Source: Oligoflexia bacterium | GTDB taxonomy: Bacteria; Bdellovibrionota_C; UBA2361; JBGSMV01 | NCBI GenBank assembly: GCA_019694515.1 | Contig: JAIBBU010000016.1 | Coordinates: forward strand, 1-64,000 | DNA: 64,000 nt | Direction of reading: 5' to 3' | In this document: positions 18,701 through 28,900 of the stretch, piece by piece | Position numbering within the stretch: position 1 is the stretch's first letter | How the letters are laid out: the number at the start of each line of letters is the position of its first letter | Notes under the pieces: model-generated | Told to the model about the DNA's origin: nothing | Database searches by the model: none | The model's input: only the letters and a program-made list of their open reading frames with translations | Position numbers and translations under genes: made by a program

Positions 18701-21700
18701 CCGAATTTAGGCTCAAAAAGAACCGCCGTAATCTGCTGCAATGGATTGGTGTAGCTAATCGGAAATTGCCCGATCGCATCATAGGCGGTTCCATACGAAC
18801 GAGGCGCAATGTAGCGGCTGGGATGGGTCGCAGTGATCTCTTTATTAGTTTGATTTCCAAACGGATCGTAGGTGAAGGTCGTGGTCAGGCTCACGGCCGC
18901 CCCGTTTTCAGTCCAACTGACCGTGGAACTCTGTAAATCAGTGATCGGGGTATAGGTGTGGTCGAAATCCAGCTCCCTCGACTCATTGCCGTCTTCCTGC
19001 AGCTGGGTGTGCACGTGCGTCACCTGTCCAAGCAGCCAAGCAGCAGTATTATTCGCTACCGTGAGCGTCGAAGTGCTGGAAGAGGTCTGACTTTGAACGC
19101 TTTCCGTCAGAACATTCCCGAAAGTGTCATAGGTGTAAGTGCTCGATACTTCGCCTGCGCTGTGACCGTCTAGTTCACTCGAAAACTCGACCCGCGATGT
19201 CAGTTTGTTCCGGTAATATGCTTGGCCGAGTTCAGCTGGTTGCGGTTCATATTCCCAGATGTCGTGCTGCTTCTTGAACATTGCATCTCCCGGACCGAAC
19301 GCATAAGGCGCGCGCACCTCTTGAGTTTCCACAAACCCGGTCAGCGGATAGTTAAGATAGTACTCGGTGCGGACAGACCGGCCGCGCGCCGGTTCGGTAC
19401 TCACGATCTCCCTATATCCAAGCGGCCCGAACATATAATTGTAGCGTGAGCCGCGATAAGTATTGACGTGGTCATAGAGCCCACCGATACCGTTGGATTC
19501 GGAGTACTTGGAGACCACATATCCCAGTCGGAATTCCCGGGACTGATCCAGCTCCTCGTCCAGAAGAATATTGCCAAGGTACACGCTCGAATCACTGAGC
19601 GGCTTATATGTCACATTCGTGACATGTCCATAGCCATCAATGATACTGGTAAGTTTGTCATTCACGGGACGTTGATTGTTAAGCCAGACCCAGGCTTCGT
19701 ACGGGTTGGTGCGGGTAAACTGCAGCACATCAGCGCGTCCGTCTCCGTCAAAATCGGCGATATTGTTCTCATCCAGCTGCTCGCCTAACCCGGCGGCCCA
19801 ATCACCGACCCATTCCCATGAGTCGCCGCGCGACAAAAAGAGCCTCACCGGTCGCGATTGGAAATCGGTAAAGATCGCAAAATCGGTGCGCCCGTCTCCG
19901 TTGAAGTCGGTTAGCCGCGCGCGGAAGTTTTTCTGCGCGGGGACGCCGTCCCCGGTGATGGCTTCGCTGTCCGACATCTCTAGGCTACCGGCGCGCTCGA
20001 AACCGCCTTCGAGGGAGGCGTTATCAACTGCCACAGAAGCCGGCTGCCCCTTTGAAAGAAAGACATAGGTCGGGACATTATGTGTCCCGGACTGGAATGG
20101 GTTGCGGCGCCACTCAAAGACCATGACATCCGAGAGCCCGTCGCCATTAAAGTCGCCTAGCTGAACGATCGTGCTGTTACGGAAGCTGAAAAACTCCATG
20201 TCCAGCAAACCTGACAGCTCAATCATCGCTACCAATTCAAAGCTCGTGCCCGTGGAGCGATAAACATCAATCTCGGCGAACTCCTCATCGAAGATGTACA
20301 GATCGGCTCGGCCATCGCCGTCGTAGTCGCCGATCTGCACAAAGTCCGAGGACTCCATCGCCCAGTGCCACTGCACGCGGGGTGCGAAGGAAATTCCATT
20401 GGACACCCAGACCTCGACCGGCCCTTCATCGCCATCATTAGAATGTTCCACGAAGCGCAGAATGTCGGTGTATCCATCGCCCGTGACATCCGCCAGCATC
20501 AGGCGCGAAGCATCTTCATCGGCACCAATGCCGTGCGCGATAAAAGGATTCTGCTCAGGGTCGGCGTACTCTTGGAAACCTGAACCGGTCGAGAGATGCA
20601 CGTATGCATTGTCGTTCCTAAACTCCAGCACATCTGTTTTTCCGTCAGCGTCGAAATCCCCAAGACGAATATGCTTTGGGCGGATCCCTGATCCCCAGTA
20701 ATTGAGCGCATCAAAGCTGCTCCCGTTGGAGAGGGCGACATAGGAATTCCCGGCTGAATCATCGAGCGCCTTAAGCACATCGGTCTTGCCATCACCATTA
20801 AAATCCCCCAGCATCGACTGCCACAGAGGACTCTTAGCGAACCCGAACGACCAGGAAACTCCGCCCCAGTTGATCGAAATAGTGGTGCTGACCTTGCCGC
20901 CCGCCCCCCGCGCTAGGCCGACCCCCGGAGAGGGCAGCGGCCCCGTAATGGGCATCAGTGCGGCAGCCAGTACCACCCCCATGGGATTTGCGGTCGGGCG
21001 ATCCTGGAACCACCAGCCACCCCCTTCGACTGGTCCCCCGTAGTTATTGCCCCACCAGGTCCGGGTCCCGCCAAGATGCGTGCCATTTAACGGATCAGAC
21101 CAGGTAAAATTCGTTTTCGGGAAGCAGTTGGCAGCACCATCGCAATACTGCACAGACTTCAGCCGCGAAGAGTGCGTCGACTGGGAAGTCTCGTAATCAA
21201 GATTATATCGGCTCACAACCGTGGTAGCGGCAAGCGTCTCAATGCGCCAAAGCCGTCGCTCCACATTAACTGGAGCTCCACCGCGAAAGACCTTATGCAC
21301 ATCGGCACGACCGCCGGTTTCGGCAGGAAGTTTGTAATAGAATTTGACCGAGTTGTACGGATCAAGAACCGGTTCGCACACCACCGGACTCATAGGGCCG
21401 ACCGGATCGATTTTGCGCTTGAGCAGAGGCCCGAGTGGAGGGGGATTAGCGTCGGGGCAGTGCCCGGTGTAGCGAATCTCATCCACCCAGTATTCGCCTG
21501 TGGTGTTGTCCTCACCGTAATAGAAGTCCATGTAATTGGAATAGCGGTCCACCACCCTAGTTAGGGCCCAGGTACGTACGAGCGTGGTATTAGCCACTTC
21601 GATTCTTCCGCGATCGTCGCCTGCGGGGGTGCCGCCAAAATAGTAAATTAGTCCGTCCTTGCTCTCGACTGTGAAGTATTGGGGGCCGCGCCTTTCAGAG

Positions 21701-22293
21701 ATGGGGCCGACAGTTCCATAGGAGCGAATGCGTGAAAACTGATCGGGATCGGTTCTATATTCGGTGCCGCCCTCCGAGTATCCGCCATATCCTGGATAGC
21801 TGATGGCCAGCAGCTTTGTGCCATCCAAACAGAAACGATCCAAGGAATCATTGGTCACCCCCCCGTGATAACGATCCTGTCCGAGTGAAGCCGGACAACG
21901 GGAGATCGTGGAGATCCCATTAACATTCCAACCGATGCCCAAATGTCCGTTAGCGAGCAAACTGTTATAGGAGAGGGAAAGTTTTGGCTCCATTCCGTTG
22001 GTGCCGGGCGGCACGAGAATCGGCACCGTGTAGTTTGCCTGGCCGTGAGGATCCACTGAAAAATCTCCCGGAATAGCACCGGGCAGACAAGCCGGTATAA
22101 CTGGCGGTTCTCCACCTCCATCCCCTCGAGGGAGACATTCTATATCCGATGCTTCGCACACCGGGATGCGTGGTAATGGTCTAAGGGCAGACGCTTCAAA
22201 AACGAAGCAGCCGTAGGTTGCACAGAGCGCCAAGAGGAAGGCACTCTGAATATGGGACAAAGTTCGCCCCTGGAAGATAGCTCTAGCTGTCAT
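15739..22293 (-). CDS. Giant secreted SpvB / FG-GAP / RHS repeat protein (Tc toxin BC-like)
   Basis: This 2184-residue protein starts with a signal-like segment. The SpvB-type N-terminal domain spans about 75-400 (SVDPHGQANYTVPILVPPGT, LSLSYNS, GIGWNVNGIS). FG-GAP/VCBS repeats (GDFNGDGKTD type) run from about 490 to 850. A TcdB middle-like segment near 880 contains GYGHVTNVTYKPLSD. YD/RHS repeats follow, and the RHS core near 1825-1943 has HHDNLGS, YDPFG, ARNYDPRIGRFISPD and NNPMNMVDPLGH. The order resembles fused TcB-TcC proteins, which form a cocoon around a cleaved C-terminal toxin. The 240-residue tail (1944-2184) is Ala/Lys-rich and has no toxin motif I recognise. GGGGAG lies 6 bases before the ATG. 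No immunity gene is evident next to the 3' end. Confidence 0.92.
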   Translation of the reverse strand: MTARAIFQGRTLSHIQSAFLLALCATYGCFVFEASALRPLPRIPVCEASDIECLPRGDGGGEPPVIPACLPGAIPGDFSVDPHGQANYTVPILVPPGTNGMEPKLSLSYNSLLANGHLGIGWNVNGISTISRCPASLGQDRYHGGVTNDSLDRFCLDGTKLLAISYPGYGGYSEGGTEYRTDPDQFSRIRSYGTVGPISERRGPQYFTVESKDGLIYYFGGTPAGDDRGRIEVANTTLVRTWALTRVVDRYSNYMDFYYGEDNTTGEYWVDEIRYTGHCPDANPPPLGPLLKRKIDPVGPMSPVVCEPVLDPYNSVKFYYKLPAETGGRADVHKVFRGGAPVNVERRLWRIETLAATTVVSRYNLDYETSQSTHSSRLKSVQYCDGAANCFPKTNFTWSDPLNGTHLGGTRTWWGNNYGGPVEGGGWWFQDRPTANPMGVVLAAALMPITGPLPSPGVGLARGAGGKVSTTISINWGGVSWSFGFAKSPLWQSMLGDFNGDGKTDVLKALDDSAGNSYVALSNGSSFDALNYWGSGIRPKHIRLGDFDADGKTDVLEFRNDNAYVHLSTGSGFQEYADPEQNPFIAHGIGADEDASRLMLADVTGDGYTDILRFVEHSNDGDEGPVEVWVSNGISFAPRVQWHWAMESSDFVQIGDYDGDGRADLYIFDEEFAEIDVYRSTGTSFELVAMIELSGLLDMEFFSFRNSTIVQLGDFNGDGLSDVMVFEWRRNPFQSGTHNVPTYVFLSKGQPASVAVDNASLEGGFERAGSLEMSDSEAITGDGVPAQKNFRARLTDFNGDGRTDFAIFTDFQSRPVRLFLSRGDSWEWVGDWAAGLGEQLDENNIADFDGDGRADVLQFTRTNPYEAWVWLNNQRPVNDKLTSIIDGYGHVTNVTYKPLSDSSVYLGNILLDEELDQSREFRLGYVVSKYSESNGIGGLYDHVNTYRGSRYNYMFGPLGYREIVSTEPARGRSVRTEYYLNYPLTGFVETQEVRAPYAFGPGDAMFKKQHDIWEYEPQPAELGQAYYRNKLTSRVEFSSELDGHSAGEVSSTYTYDTFGNVLTESVQSQTSSSTSTLTVANNTAAWLLGQVTHVHTQLQEDGNESRELDFDHTYTPITDLQSSTVSWTENGAAVSLTTTFTYDPFGNQTNKEITATHPSRYIAPRSYGTAYDAIGQFPISYTNPLQQITAVLFEPKFGQLKTITDPNLRSTSWNFDSWGRVIRESRPDSTSSDVVYCPDQPVGVEPYPPHFNHMIRITSPGSPTQTAYFDLLDRRIRSGVAGLDGRLSLEDTTYNSKMQLSAVSEPFYSGSPIYYTQYTRDAFDRPLTVTNTKGAVTTYSYSAPANPIGHALISPALTRGRKVTETGPQGLITKRMYDDLGRLIQSQEQTNTQPFSMILSRTTYQHDAAGYLGRVADYEDNLWEWFRSAMGNLYQFNDPDHSGPILMEHDPLGQLLAVSEPDGSSSFFNHDLLGRTIARSQYPPDTGGGRGPEPENTTWIYDTANNGIGALAQVFSDAGSSETFSYDLKGRVSNIQTAIGANVYNTGFVYDSYGRLQDLTYPGSFPFSVRYEYAASGHNLRVRNLAQGKVYWTAFEQTAHGHTNSFTMGDGSSNVLTFDNALGMVTNIRSQFSNGTKLHWLDYQYDEFGRVDVRRDLKRNNLEVIGYDALSRINSYGTCNSSLCFPGNTVEYGATGNILFKSDVGSYDYPFGAAHPHAVSSISGTVNSSFAYDANGNMLSGMGRAYEWKFGMPVHITGTGVNLNFQYGMYGQKIKATDNTSGVVTEYVGNLFERDSGSGSDERRYVFADGQPIVLVSGTTSGGSVDRYLHHDNLGSIDVVSRGSAFALEEMSYDPFGLRREVATWLPAPMPISSSVKRGYTGHHQLDSLQLVDMRARNYDPRIGRFISPDSIIPDVGDSQSFNRYSYVTNNPMNMVDPLGHVGELAAQAAGAAPGAAKGVGVSAVSGVPSAAVQSSISVGAVAATIGANSLANSVMQKGSLNIRMLSAARELSEKSRLTNSATLKARRSQELDSGDVSKKVDRSESERSKNKAAQDATAVKPKEDPIKRMEALGKAKQLKQLAASIAKAKELNDLMQRPDQGGTLKAGKTETEKNAANGSKEAEFQLAMQQNAAKNAQMAGMSIGWYRFWVSIYYYMNHGLPAFGGVGASTPKYTAPSVPNTTR

Positions 22294-22592
22294 TCAATTC
22301 TCCCCTGGGGGCTAGCCGATTGAAAAATACAGGATTTTAGTCATTCGGCGGGAGCAAAGAAAGTTTTTTGTGCAGCAAAGCAGGCCTCAGGCCGCTCAAA
22401 TAAGCCCTGAGAATTCAGTCGATCGTGTGATTTTCAGCCAGGGCGGATTTTCGTGAGTTAACGTCATTAGCAGAATGGTGGCACTAGAGGCGCGGCTACC
22501 ACCTCAACTCAACGGAGATGGTAGCCGCACAGAGCCAAGAGTTCCATGGTGCCCGGCTGCTGCAGATCCCTGGAACTCCCGCCAGAAAATCG
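22294..22592. other. Intergenic region upstream of RHS gene
   Basis: This region of about 300 bp lies between two minus-strand genes. It should hold the RHS promoter. I see no further gene, repeat-family copy or clear terminator. Confidence 0.4.
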
Positions 22593-23054
22593 CTAGCGGC
22601 TCGCTGCGCCTAAAAAGCTCACTACGCAGTCAACCTGATTCGGGCACTGTGGAATCACTCTGAAGTTAACTGTCCCCGTGCGGTCGTCGTCGTCATCCAC
22701 GTCGCTATACTCGAAACGCTGCGTGGCCGGGCACGGTTGATTTAGGAACGTGCCACTCCCCGCCACATCAACCGAAAAACCGTCCGTCCCCACCAAATTG
22801 CCCAGATATTGGACGCCGTTTTGATCGGTCAAGACAATCGCTTCACCATTTTGGTTCACCGTGTGAGTAAAGGTGAAAGATCCGGGCAGATTCGTTCCAC
22901 AAGTGTCGCTCTCCTTTGCCACCGATCCGACCCAGATACCTGACATAAGTTTTTCATCTGAGCGGCCATCGTTGCTATTGCCGTCGCCGCAGCCCGCTAG
23001 GAATGCCAATGCTAGCAGACCCATCACAGATCTCTGAATTGTTTTTGATCTCAT
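22593..23054 (-). CDS. Lipoprotein, uncharacterised
   Basis: This 153-residue protein has a lipoprotein signal ending in LAGCG (lipid-modified Cys at about residue 22). The mature chain is a compact beta-rich domain with several Cys, an acidic DVDDDDD stretch and repeated GTF/GSF strands. It resembles small lipocalin-like or META-like lipoproteins, but I cannot assign a family. It lies upstream of the RHS gene on the same strand, with a 300-bp gap. Confidence 0.65.
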   Translation of the reverse strand: MRSKTIQRSVMGLLALAFLAGCGDGNSNDGRSDEKLMSGIWVGSVAKESDTCGTNLPGSFTFTHTVNQNGEAIVLTDQNGVQYLGNLVGTDGFSVDVAGSGTFLNQPCPATQRFEYSDVDDDDDRTGTVNFRVIPQCPNQVDCVVSFLGAASR

Positions 23055-23182
23055 AAATTTCTCCTCGAGTTCAGTTTACAGGGGAGTAGTTAAGCTTGCT
23101 TGTAATGCCACCCTGTATGACGCCGATTGGGCCGGGGGATCTAGAAGCGTCAGAAGCTAAGCTGGATCATGCTGGAGGATAA

Positions 23183-23450
23183 AAATTGCTGCGTTGAGCC
23201 CTGTCATTGCGCCTGGCTCGGTGGGTGCTGCACGGGTTACGTAACAAAATGCCTGTCCTTGCGCTCGACTCTGTCATCGCCGTAGATGTTACATATTTCT
23301 AGGACAATAATGTCTGTCATTGCGAACCCGAGCTTGGCGAGGGTGAAGCAAACCCTAACTTTATGCCGAAGTAGACTTTGTTCTTAGGTAATTGCAAAAG
23401 TTTCCAACAAGTATGCAGGCTACAGTTGGTGACCGGAAAATGGGCACAAG
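23183..23450. repeat. Palindromic element copy, left half plus flanking arm
   Basis: The core begins at 23314 with CTGTCATTGCGAACCCGAG and runs through GCAAACCCTAACTTTATG and the TTCTTAGGTAATTGC segment, as in the copies at 50362 and 56564. To the left, 23183-23313 is a diverged arm containing two more CTGTCAT motifs. The right half is missing or badly decayed. The locus occupies most of the 460-bp gap between the lipoprotein and membrane-protein genes. Confidence 0.7.
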
Positions 23451-23514
23451 TCAAAGCGCACCGCCATGAATTCAGCCAAACTCCACAACACCCACACCCC
23501 GCGTCACCTTCCCC

Positions 23515-24534
23515 TTAAAGCTTCTTCCAGTCCTGAAACGATGCGGGGCGCTCTCCCGGTTTAGGCTTGCGCTCGCGGGGCGCTGTGGCGTTGGGGAGGA
23601 GCAACAACACCAACCCGGCCATGGCAATTAAGAGATAAATAAGCGCTGCTGCCAGCACGAAACCGTGCAGCCACGGATAATCCGCCCGTAGCAATGTCTC
23701 GTTAATCTCCGGGGTGCGGTGCATCAGCACCTGGCTCCTGGCATACAACACGGCACAAACCGTCTGCACAATCAAAACGAGGAGATCGATCGCAGCCAGC
23801 ATGAAGAGAAACTTCGAAAGCCAGCGGTAGTGCCAGAATGAAAGCAGGATCGTGCCTAGCGCGAGTAAGATACAAACGACTCCCGTCAGCGCTGCGAGCT
23901 CCTTTCCCTCCCCTGTCATCTCGGTAAAGAAGGTAATCGCACCGGAAGTCAGAGCAGCGATGACATACAGCCATTCAAATTTTCTTATGAATGGCGGGGC
24001 CAAGAGCCGCGGAACAGAGGCTGAGCTCAACGCGTATGCGGCGGAGGCGATACGCGCCCCAGCAGGTGCCGTGTGTGGGCCCGATGCCGGGGTCGATGCT
24101 CCAAACCCCGGCTGCGGCTTATCGCGGCGGTGGTAACACACAGCTGCAGATAGCGACGCAGCGTAGAGCAGCACTGCGATCCCCTGCCTCACCAGCGCCG
24201 CCGTTGAAGTCGGGGTTGTGGGCGCTTCAAAATGCGCCAGGGTTATCGGAATGCTGCTAAGACTTAGCAGGCTTTGCGCCAAAAGCAGTATCGCAGCAAC
24301 GCGCGAGTAATATAACAGCAAGATTGAACAGACCAGCACTAGGATAACGCCACCGATCATCACCGGATCGGTCAGCAATGCGATCTGGTTCGGCGAGAAA
24401 ATTACCCGCCCGCTACTGAGTGATTTCTGATAAGCGAGATAGGCTAGACAATACTGGAGGACAGAATAGAGCCCTAGTCCACACGCCAGGTAGACGCTCC
24501 AGTGTAAAATGCATGGCACCCGCTTTTCCGTCAT
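23515..24534 (-). CDS. Polytopic membrane protein, uncharacterised
   Basis: This 339-residue protein has about seven or eight hydrophobic segments in two groups (residues 10-135 and 185-320). They are separated by a Pro/Ala/Ser-rich loop of about 50 residues. The C-terminal tail is basic and polar. I see no transporter signature. It is probably an inner-membrane protein. It is a single gene, divergent from the HAD gene. Confidence 0.6.
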   Translation of the reverse strand: MTEKRVPCILHWSVYLACGLGLYSVLQYCLAYLAYQKSLSSGRVIFSPNQIALLTDPVMIGGVILVLVCSILLLYYSRVAAILLLAQSLLSLSSIPITLAHFEAPTTPTSTAALVRQGIAVLLYAASLSAAVCYHRRDKPQPGFGASTPASGPHTAPAGARIASAAYALSSASVPRLLAPPFIRKFEWLYVIAALTSGAITFFTEMTGEGKELAALTGVVCILLALGTILLSFWHYRWLSKFLFMLAAIDLLVLIVQTVCAVLYARSQVLMHRTPEINETLLRADYPWLHGFVLAAALIYLLIAMAGLVLLLLPNATAPRERKPKPGERPASFQDWKKL

Positions 24535-24902
24535 TTCGGATTCGCAACCGCTAAAAAGTACTTATCAATCTATAGACTCTCACAATAGCCCCATTTTTGG
24601 TTTGAGGCTCTAGGTCTTCTACATCAGGCGAAGCTCCCTGAACGATCCCGGAATAGCAGGCAGCCGTGTCAAACCAGCGTTAGAAGAGTCGAGGGTGAGC
24701 CTCGGAGGTTGCGGGGAGGTTCTCGCCTAGAGTGACAGAGCAGATTTTGAAATCGCCAAATCCGGCCGCACTGCCAGCTTAGTCGGATTCAACTTGATCT
24801 CCGAGGATGAGAAAAGAATAATGGATGGGGCTCTTCGACTCATCTCCCACGCAGCTTAAAAAACCTGGTCTAGATTTACAGGGTACCAGCTGGAGCATCG
24901 TA

Positions 24903-25621
24903 ATGCGGTCACCAAAAGCCGTTTTTTTGACATAGACGATACACTTCTCAACCATAGCGCCGCGGAGCATACGGCGCTGAAAATGCTGCTGACGGCAAAT
25001 CCCCCAACTCGGAACGTTCCGATGGAGAGCTACCTACGCAGCTGGCGTGCAATTTCACAGACCACGATCGAAAAGTATTTGAGCGCCAAGCTTTCCTTTG
25101 AAGGTCAAAGAATCGAGAGGATCAAGACTTTTTACGGGCAATTTGGCTCAGCTCTAAATGAGAATCGTGCGCAATCACTCTCGAGTAGCTTTGTCTGCTT
25201 CTATGAAACGGCTTCGGTTCTATTTCCTGATGTTCGAGACACCCTAGATAGTCTCAGCCCCCACTTCGTATTGGGTATCATAACTAACGGCAACACTCCT
25301 CAACAAAGAACGAAGCTTGCAACGGCCGGAATTTTAGATCGTTTTGCCTGCGTACTGACCTCCGAAGATGCAGGCGTCACGAAACCCGATGTGAGAATAT
25401 TTCAACAGGCTTGCGAGCAAATGCATTTACACCCCTCTGAAGCGGTGTATGTCGGAGATCGCTATGAGGTTGATATTTTAGGCGCTAGGGCAGCAGGCCT
25501 TGCGGCAATCTGGATTAATCGTGAAGGAGTTCCGGCAGCGGGGTTTGACTACCCGTTCATTACTGCGCTGGGACAGTTAACAGCGCCGTTAGTCCACGTC
25601 GCAGGGGCGAGTCTCCGCTAG
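24903..25621 (+). CDS. HAD-superfamily phosphatase, frame interrupted at T7 tract
   Basis: The best start is ATG 24903 with GGAG 7 bases upstream. It reads only ten codons before a stop (MRSPKAVFLT). The neighbouring frame, read from the T-tract on, gives FFDIDDTLLNHSAAEHTAL with the catalytic DxDDT motif. It continues without a stop to 25621, through motif II (IITNGN), the motif III Lys (TKPDVRIF) and motif IV (YVGDRYEVDILGA). The full protein is thus a YjjG-like HAD hydrolase split by a one-base offset at the T7 run. Read as annotated without the shift, it would start at an internal ATG (24983) and lack the nucleophile. It could be a sequencing error, a young pseudogene or real -1 frameshifting at T TTT TTG. 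Confidence 0.8.
24922..24928 (+). other. T7 tract forming possible -1 slippery heptamer
   Basis: In the frame of ATG 24903 the codons are GTT TTT TTG, so the sequence fits the X XXY YYZ pattern as T TTT TTG. A -1 slip gives TTT TTT followed by GAC ATA GAC GAT, which restores exactly the HAD nucleophile motif DIDDT. Confidence 0.6.
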
Positions 25622-25941
25622 ATCCGAAAAGATTCACTTTGTCTGCCAGGCCTGATCTTAAATGGCGGCCCGCCCCTCCGCCCGCAGGCCGCCTTAGAAG
25701 AGACCCCGGAAAAACATAAACTATACGACCAAGTGCAGCCACCCTCCCCCGGCTCCCCGCGCCCATTCTTCCGCGCCGTTCTACGAGAATCTCCTACCCC
25801 CAACCCTCGCAAATAACCATTTTCAATTCGGACCGCCGAAAACCCCTTTAAATCCTGCAAAACAGCTCCCTCCGGCTTTAGCATCCTGCCATTTCTGACG
25901 AATTATCAAAGGGTTGGAAGATCTGTAGGGATTGCTCTCTG
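25622..25941. other. Intergenic region, no gene seen
   Basis: This 320-bp gap lies between the HAD gene and the 1527-residue protein. It contains a GC-rich part (25660-25700) and no repeat-family copy. I see neither a convincing promoter nor a T-tailed hairpin. Confidence 0.35.
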
Positions 25942-28900
25942 GTGTGTAAATTCGGACATAAACTATTCGCGACCGGCGCCGCGCGCCTGCGCTCTGAGCG
26001 CGGTGTGTTGAACCTTGTTCAGACCGCCATCACCCTCCCGATTTTTCTCGTCCTAACTTTCGGCGCGGGATACCTCTACTACTACGTTCGAAACTTCATG
26101 GTGCTGGGTTACGCCGCCGAGCGTGCAGCCGAGATCGCGAGCGCGCCCGCGGGCACACTACAGATCGAGGAGCGGCCGATTGAAAACCTGCCCGTGCGCA
26201 TGGAGCCCGATAAGCAGAGCTTCGAGCAGTGCTTAAACGGCGATTTTGTGACCTGCTTTAGCAACCTCGCGCAAAGCCGCAAATCCGCGATCGCCTATCA
26301 CGGCGCTAAGAGCCAGGGCATCAACGGAATCCCAAACGACAACATCGAAGAGCTGCCCTTCGCCCTCTTCGAAAAACCGACCCGCACTCCGGGTTACTAT
26401 CCAGTTCAAACTCTTCCTCTAGTTGGAATTGAATTCGGCTGCTTCGAAACTTTCAACGATACCGGCGCCAACATTCCAAGCAATCCAAAGAGACTGCTGC
26501 TTTCCCCTGCGCTGGCTCAAGCCGATCCGGGGGCCTGTCGGCATGTGCGCCCGATGTACTGGCAAAACCCCGTGCGTGCGGATTTCGACGGGGACCGCCG
26601 CGAAGATCTGGTCTTCTTCAAACCCAATGGAACCAACGAGAGCTGGGGTTCAGAAGCCCCGCGTTCGGACTCCGACTTTATCGTTTATCTTTCATCCTAC
26701 GGCTACTCCGGCATCGGCGGGCACGGGTATTACAACCTCGCCGCTGAACCTCCGGACTCCAACACCGCGCTTCCTTACCATCCGATACCGATCGTCGCCG
26801 ACTACGACCGAGATGCGCTTTCGGATTACGGCGTTTTCGAGCCTGGACTGGGGGAGATCCGCATTGCCCTCTCGCGCTCGAACTATAAGCTGATCGTTAG
26901 AACCACGATCGATTCGGCCTGTCCGGATTTCACCTCGGCCTTCTCGGCGCCGGGACTGGCCGCGATCCCCGGACAATACCGCGAGAGCTATCAGACCGAT
27001 GTTGCGATCGTAAAATCTGCCGGCGCGGCCCAGAGCCGTTGGGATATCTGCCTCACCAATCTCTCGGGCCCGATCCAGAATGAATTGGCCAATCCCGCCA
27101 ATCTAGCCCTGTCCTCGACAACAGTTATTGATATCGACTCGGGCGCAACGATAAAAACCCAGCCCTATCAGAAGCCGCATCCAGCTCTTGCGGCCGTCCC
27201 CGCATTCGGTGACTACGACGGCGATGGGATCACTGAGGTCGGGTATCTGAGTTACCGTCCGGGCAGCGATTCGCGCCGCGCCGGTCTAGCTCCGGCCCCC
27301 AACGCCCCGGATTCCGAGCTTTCAAGCTTCAGCCTCGTTCCCACGGAGAACGGCCCTACTCCGCCCGACAAAATCCGCATGAATCCCTTCGATATGGCTG
27401 AGGACGGAGCAGGTGAGCTTCTCTATATCGATTCGGTCGAAGGCAAGCTCTGGAAGATTACCTCCGAAGATGGGCACGCCGTCGATGATATTAGCGCCGG
27501 TGAAGTGGAAGCTGTAATGCCGCTCGATTCCGGCAAGTCTCCCGGTTCCATTACCGAAAGCTCCTTCCCGGTGAATAACATTCTTAATACGCCTACGCTT
27601 CCGGCCCTCACCGACTCGGACGATAACGACAAACCCGCAGGCCAAAGAAAACTTAGCTGGCCGCGAAAGATCGCCGTGGCGAAGGGCTACGACAATGCCG
27701 CGTACATTACCGATTGGGGCCATGGGCGCATTGTTAGAATCGAAGCTGATAGCAGCGGGAAGATCTCAGAAAGCAGCAATTCGAAGATCATCTTGGGCGG
27801 GTCCGATTGCATTAGAAATTCAGGATCATGCGCTTCGCTGCCGCTTAATACCTCATTCGGGAGCAGCCCCACCGGCTACAACGTCTGGCCCAGCGCGATT
27901 ACAACCATGCCCGATCCGGCACAGCCCGGGAAATATCTGGTGCTCTTCTCTTCCCAGACTCAAATCTTTGCTTTGCAATCAGGCACCAGCGCACTGGGCC
28001 CGACCGGCAGCGCTTTGGATAAGATCTTTTTAATCGCCGGAACTGGTTCGACCAGCCCCCAAACCGGAGTAGCCAATACGCTTCGACGATTTGTCCCCCA
28101 GAATTTTCCCGTACCCCCCGCGACCGCTTCCTCCAACATTGCGATCTGCCCTGCGAGCGATCTCTTGTACGACACCAACCGCTCGGTGCTATTTGCCGCC
28201 CTCTCCTGCGATCAGCAGATCAACAGGAGCGGAACATTGAAGATTACAAATGCCAATAACGTAGGCGGCGTCATTCGCATTCAACCAGCCGCCGGCGCTA
28301 GCTTCGTTCAAACAAATCCGTCCAATACTGTATCGCTGTTTGTCGGCGGGTTTTACTCCTTTCCCTGCCTCACTCAATTAGGCGGCGACATTCCAAAATG
28401 CGCAGGCACCGGCCAGGTTTCGACCCCCTTTCGACGACAGATCGATCTGAGCGCCGACGCCGCCAAGCTGCCGCTGATTGACGTGGTAAACCCCGTGGAT
28501 CTAGCGTTCGCTCCGGATGGGCGGCTGTTAATGGTCAATCAGTGGACCGAAGGCGCGAAAATAGATCTTGCCGGAAGCAGGATCGGAGATCTCTTCAACC
28601 GCGGCGTTTATGCCATCACCATCGACAACGCCACCAAGACGGCGAAAGCAATCGCTACTTATTCGACAGCGCTGGCCACCGAGTCCGAACCATACCGCAA
28701 CCCGTACTGGAAGTTTGCGCACTCGAACGCTCAGGGCGAGCTGGAGCAGTACCTGGATTCCCCGCATGAATCGACCGATATCGGATTTGCGAATGCGTCA
28801 TCGGCGGTGCTCGCCACCTCCTCGGGAGAGCTGTTTAGCGCCGTGGCGTTCACGCAAAATCCCGCAACCCTAAGCGAAGCTGTGAGGGCTCAAAACGTCG

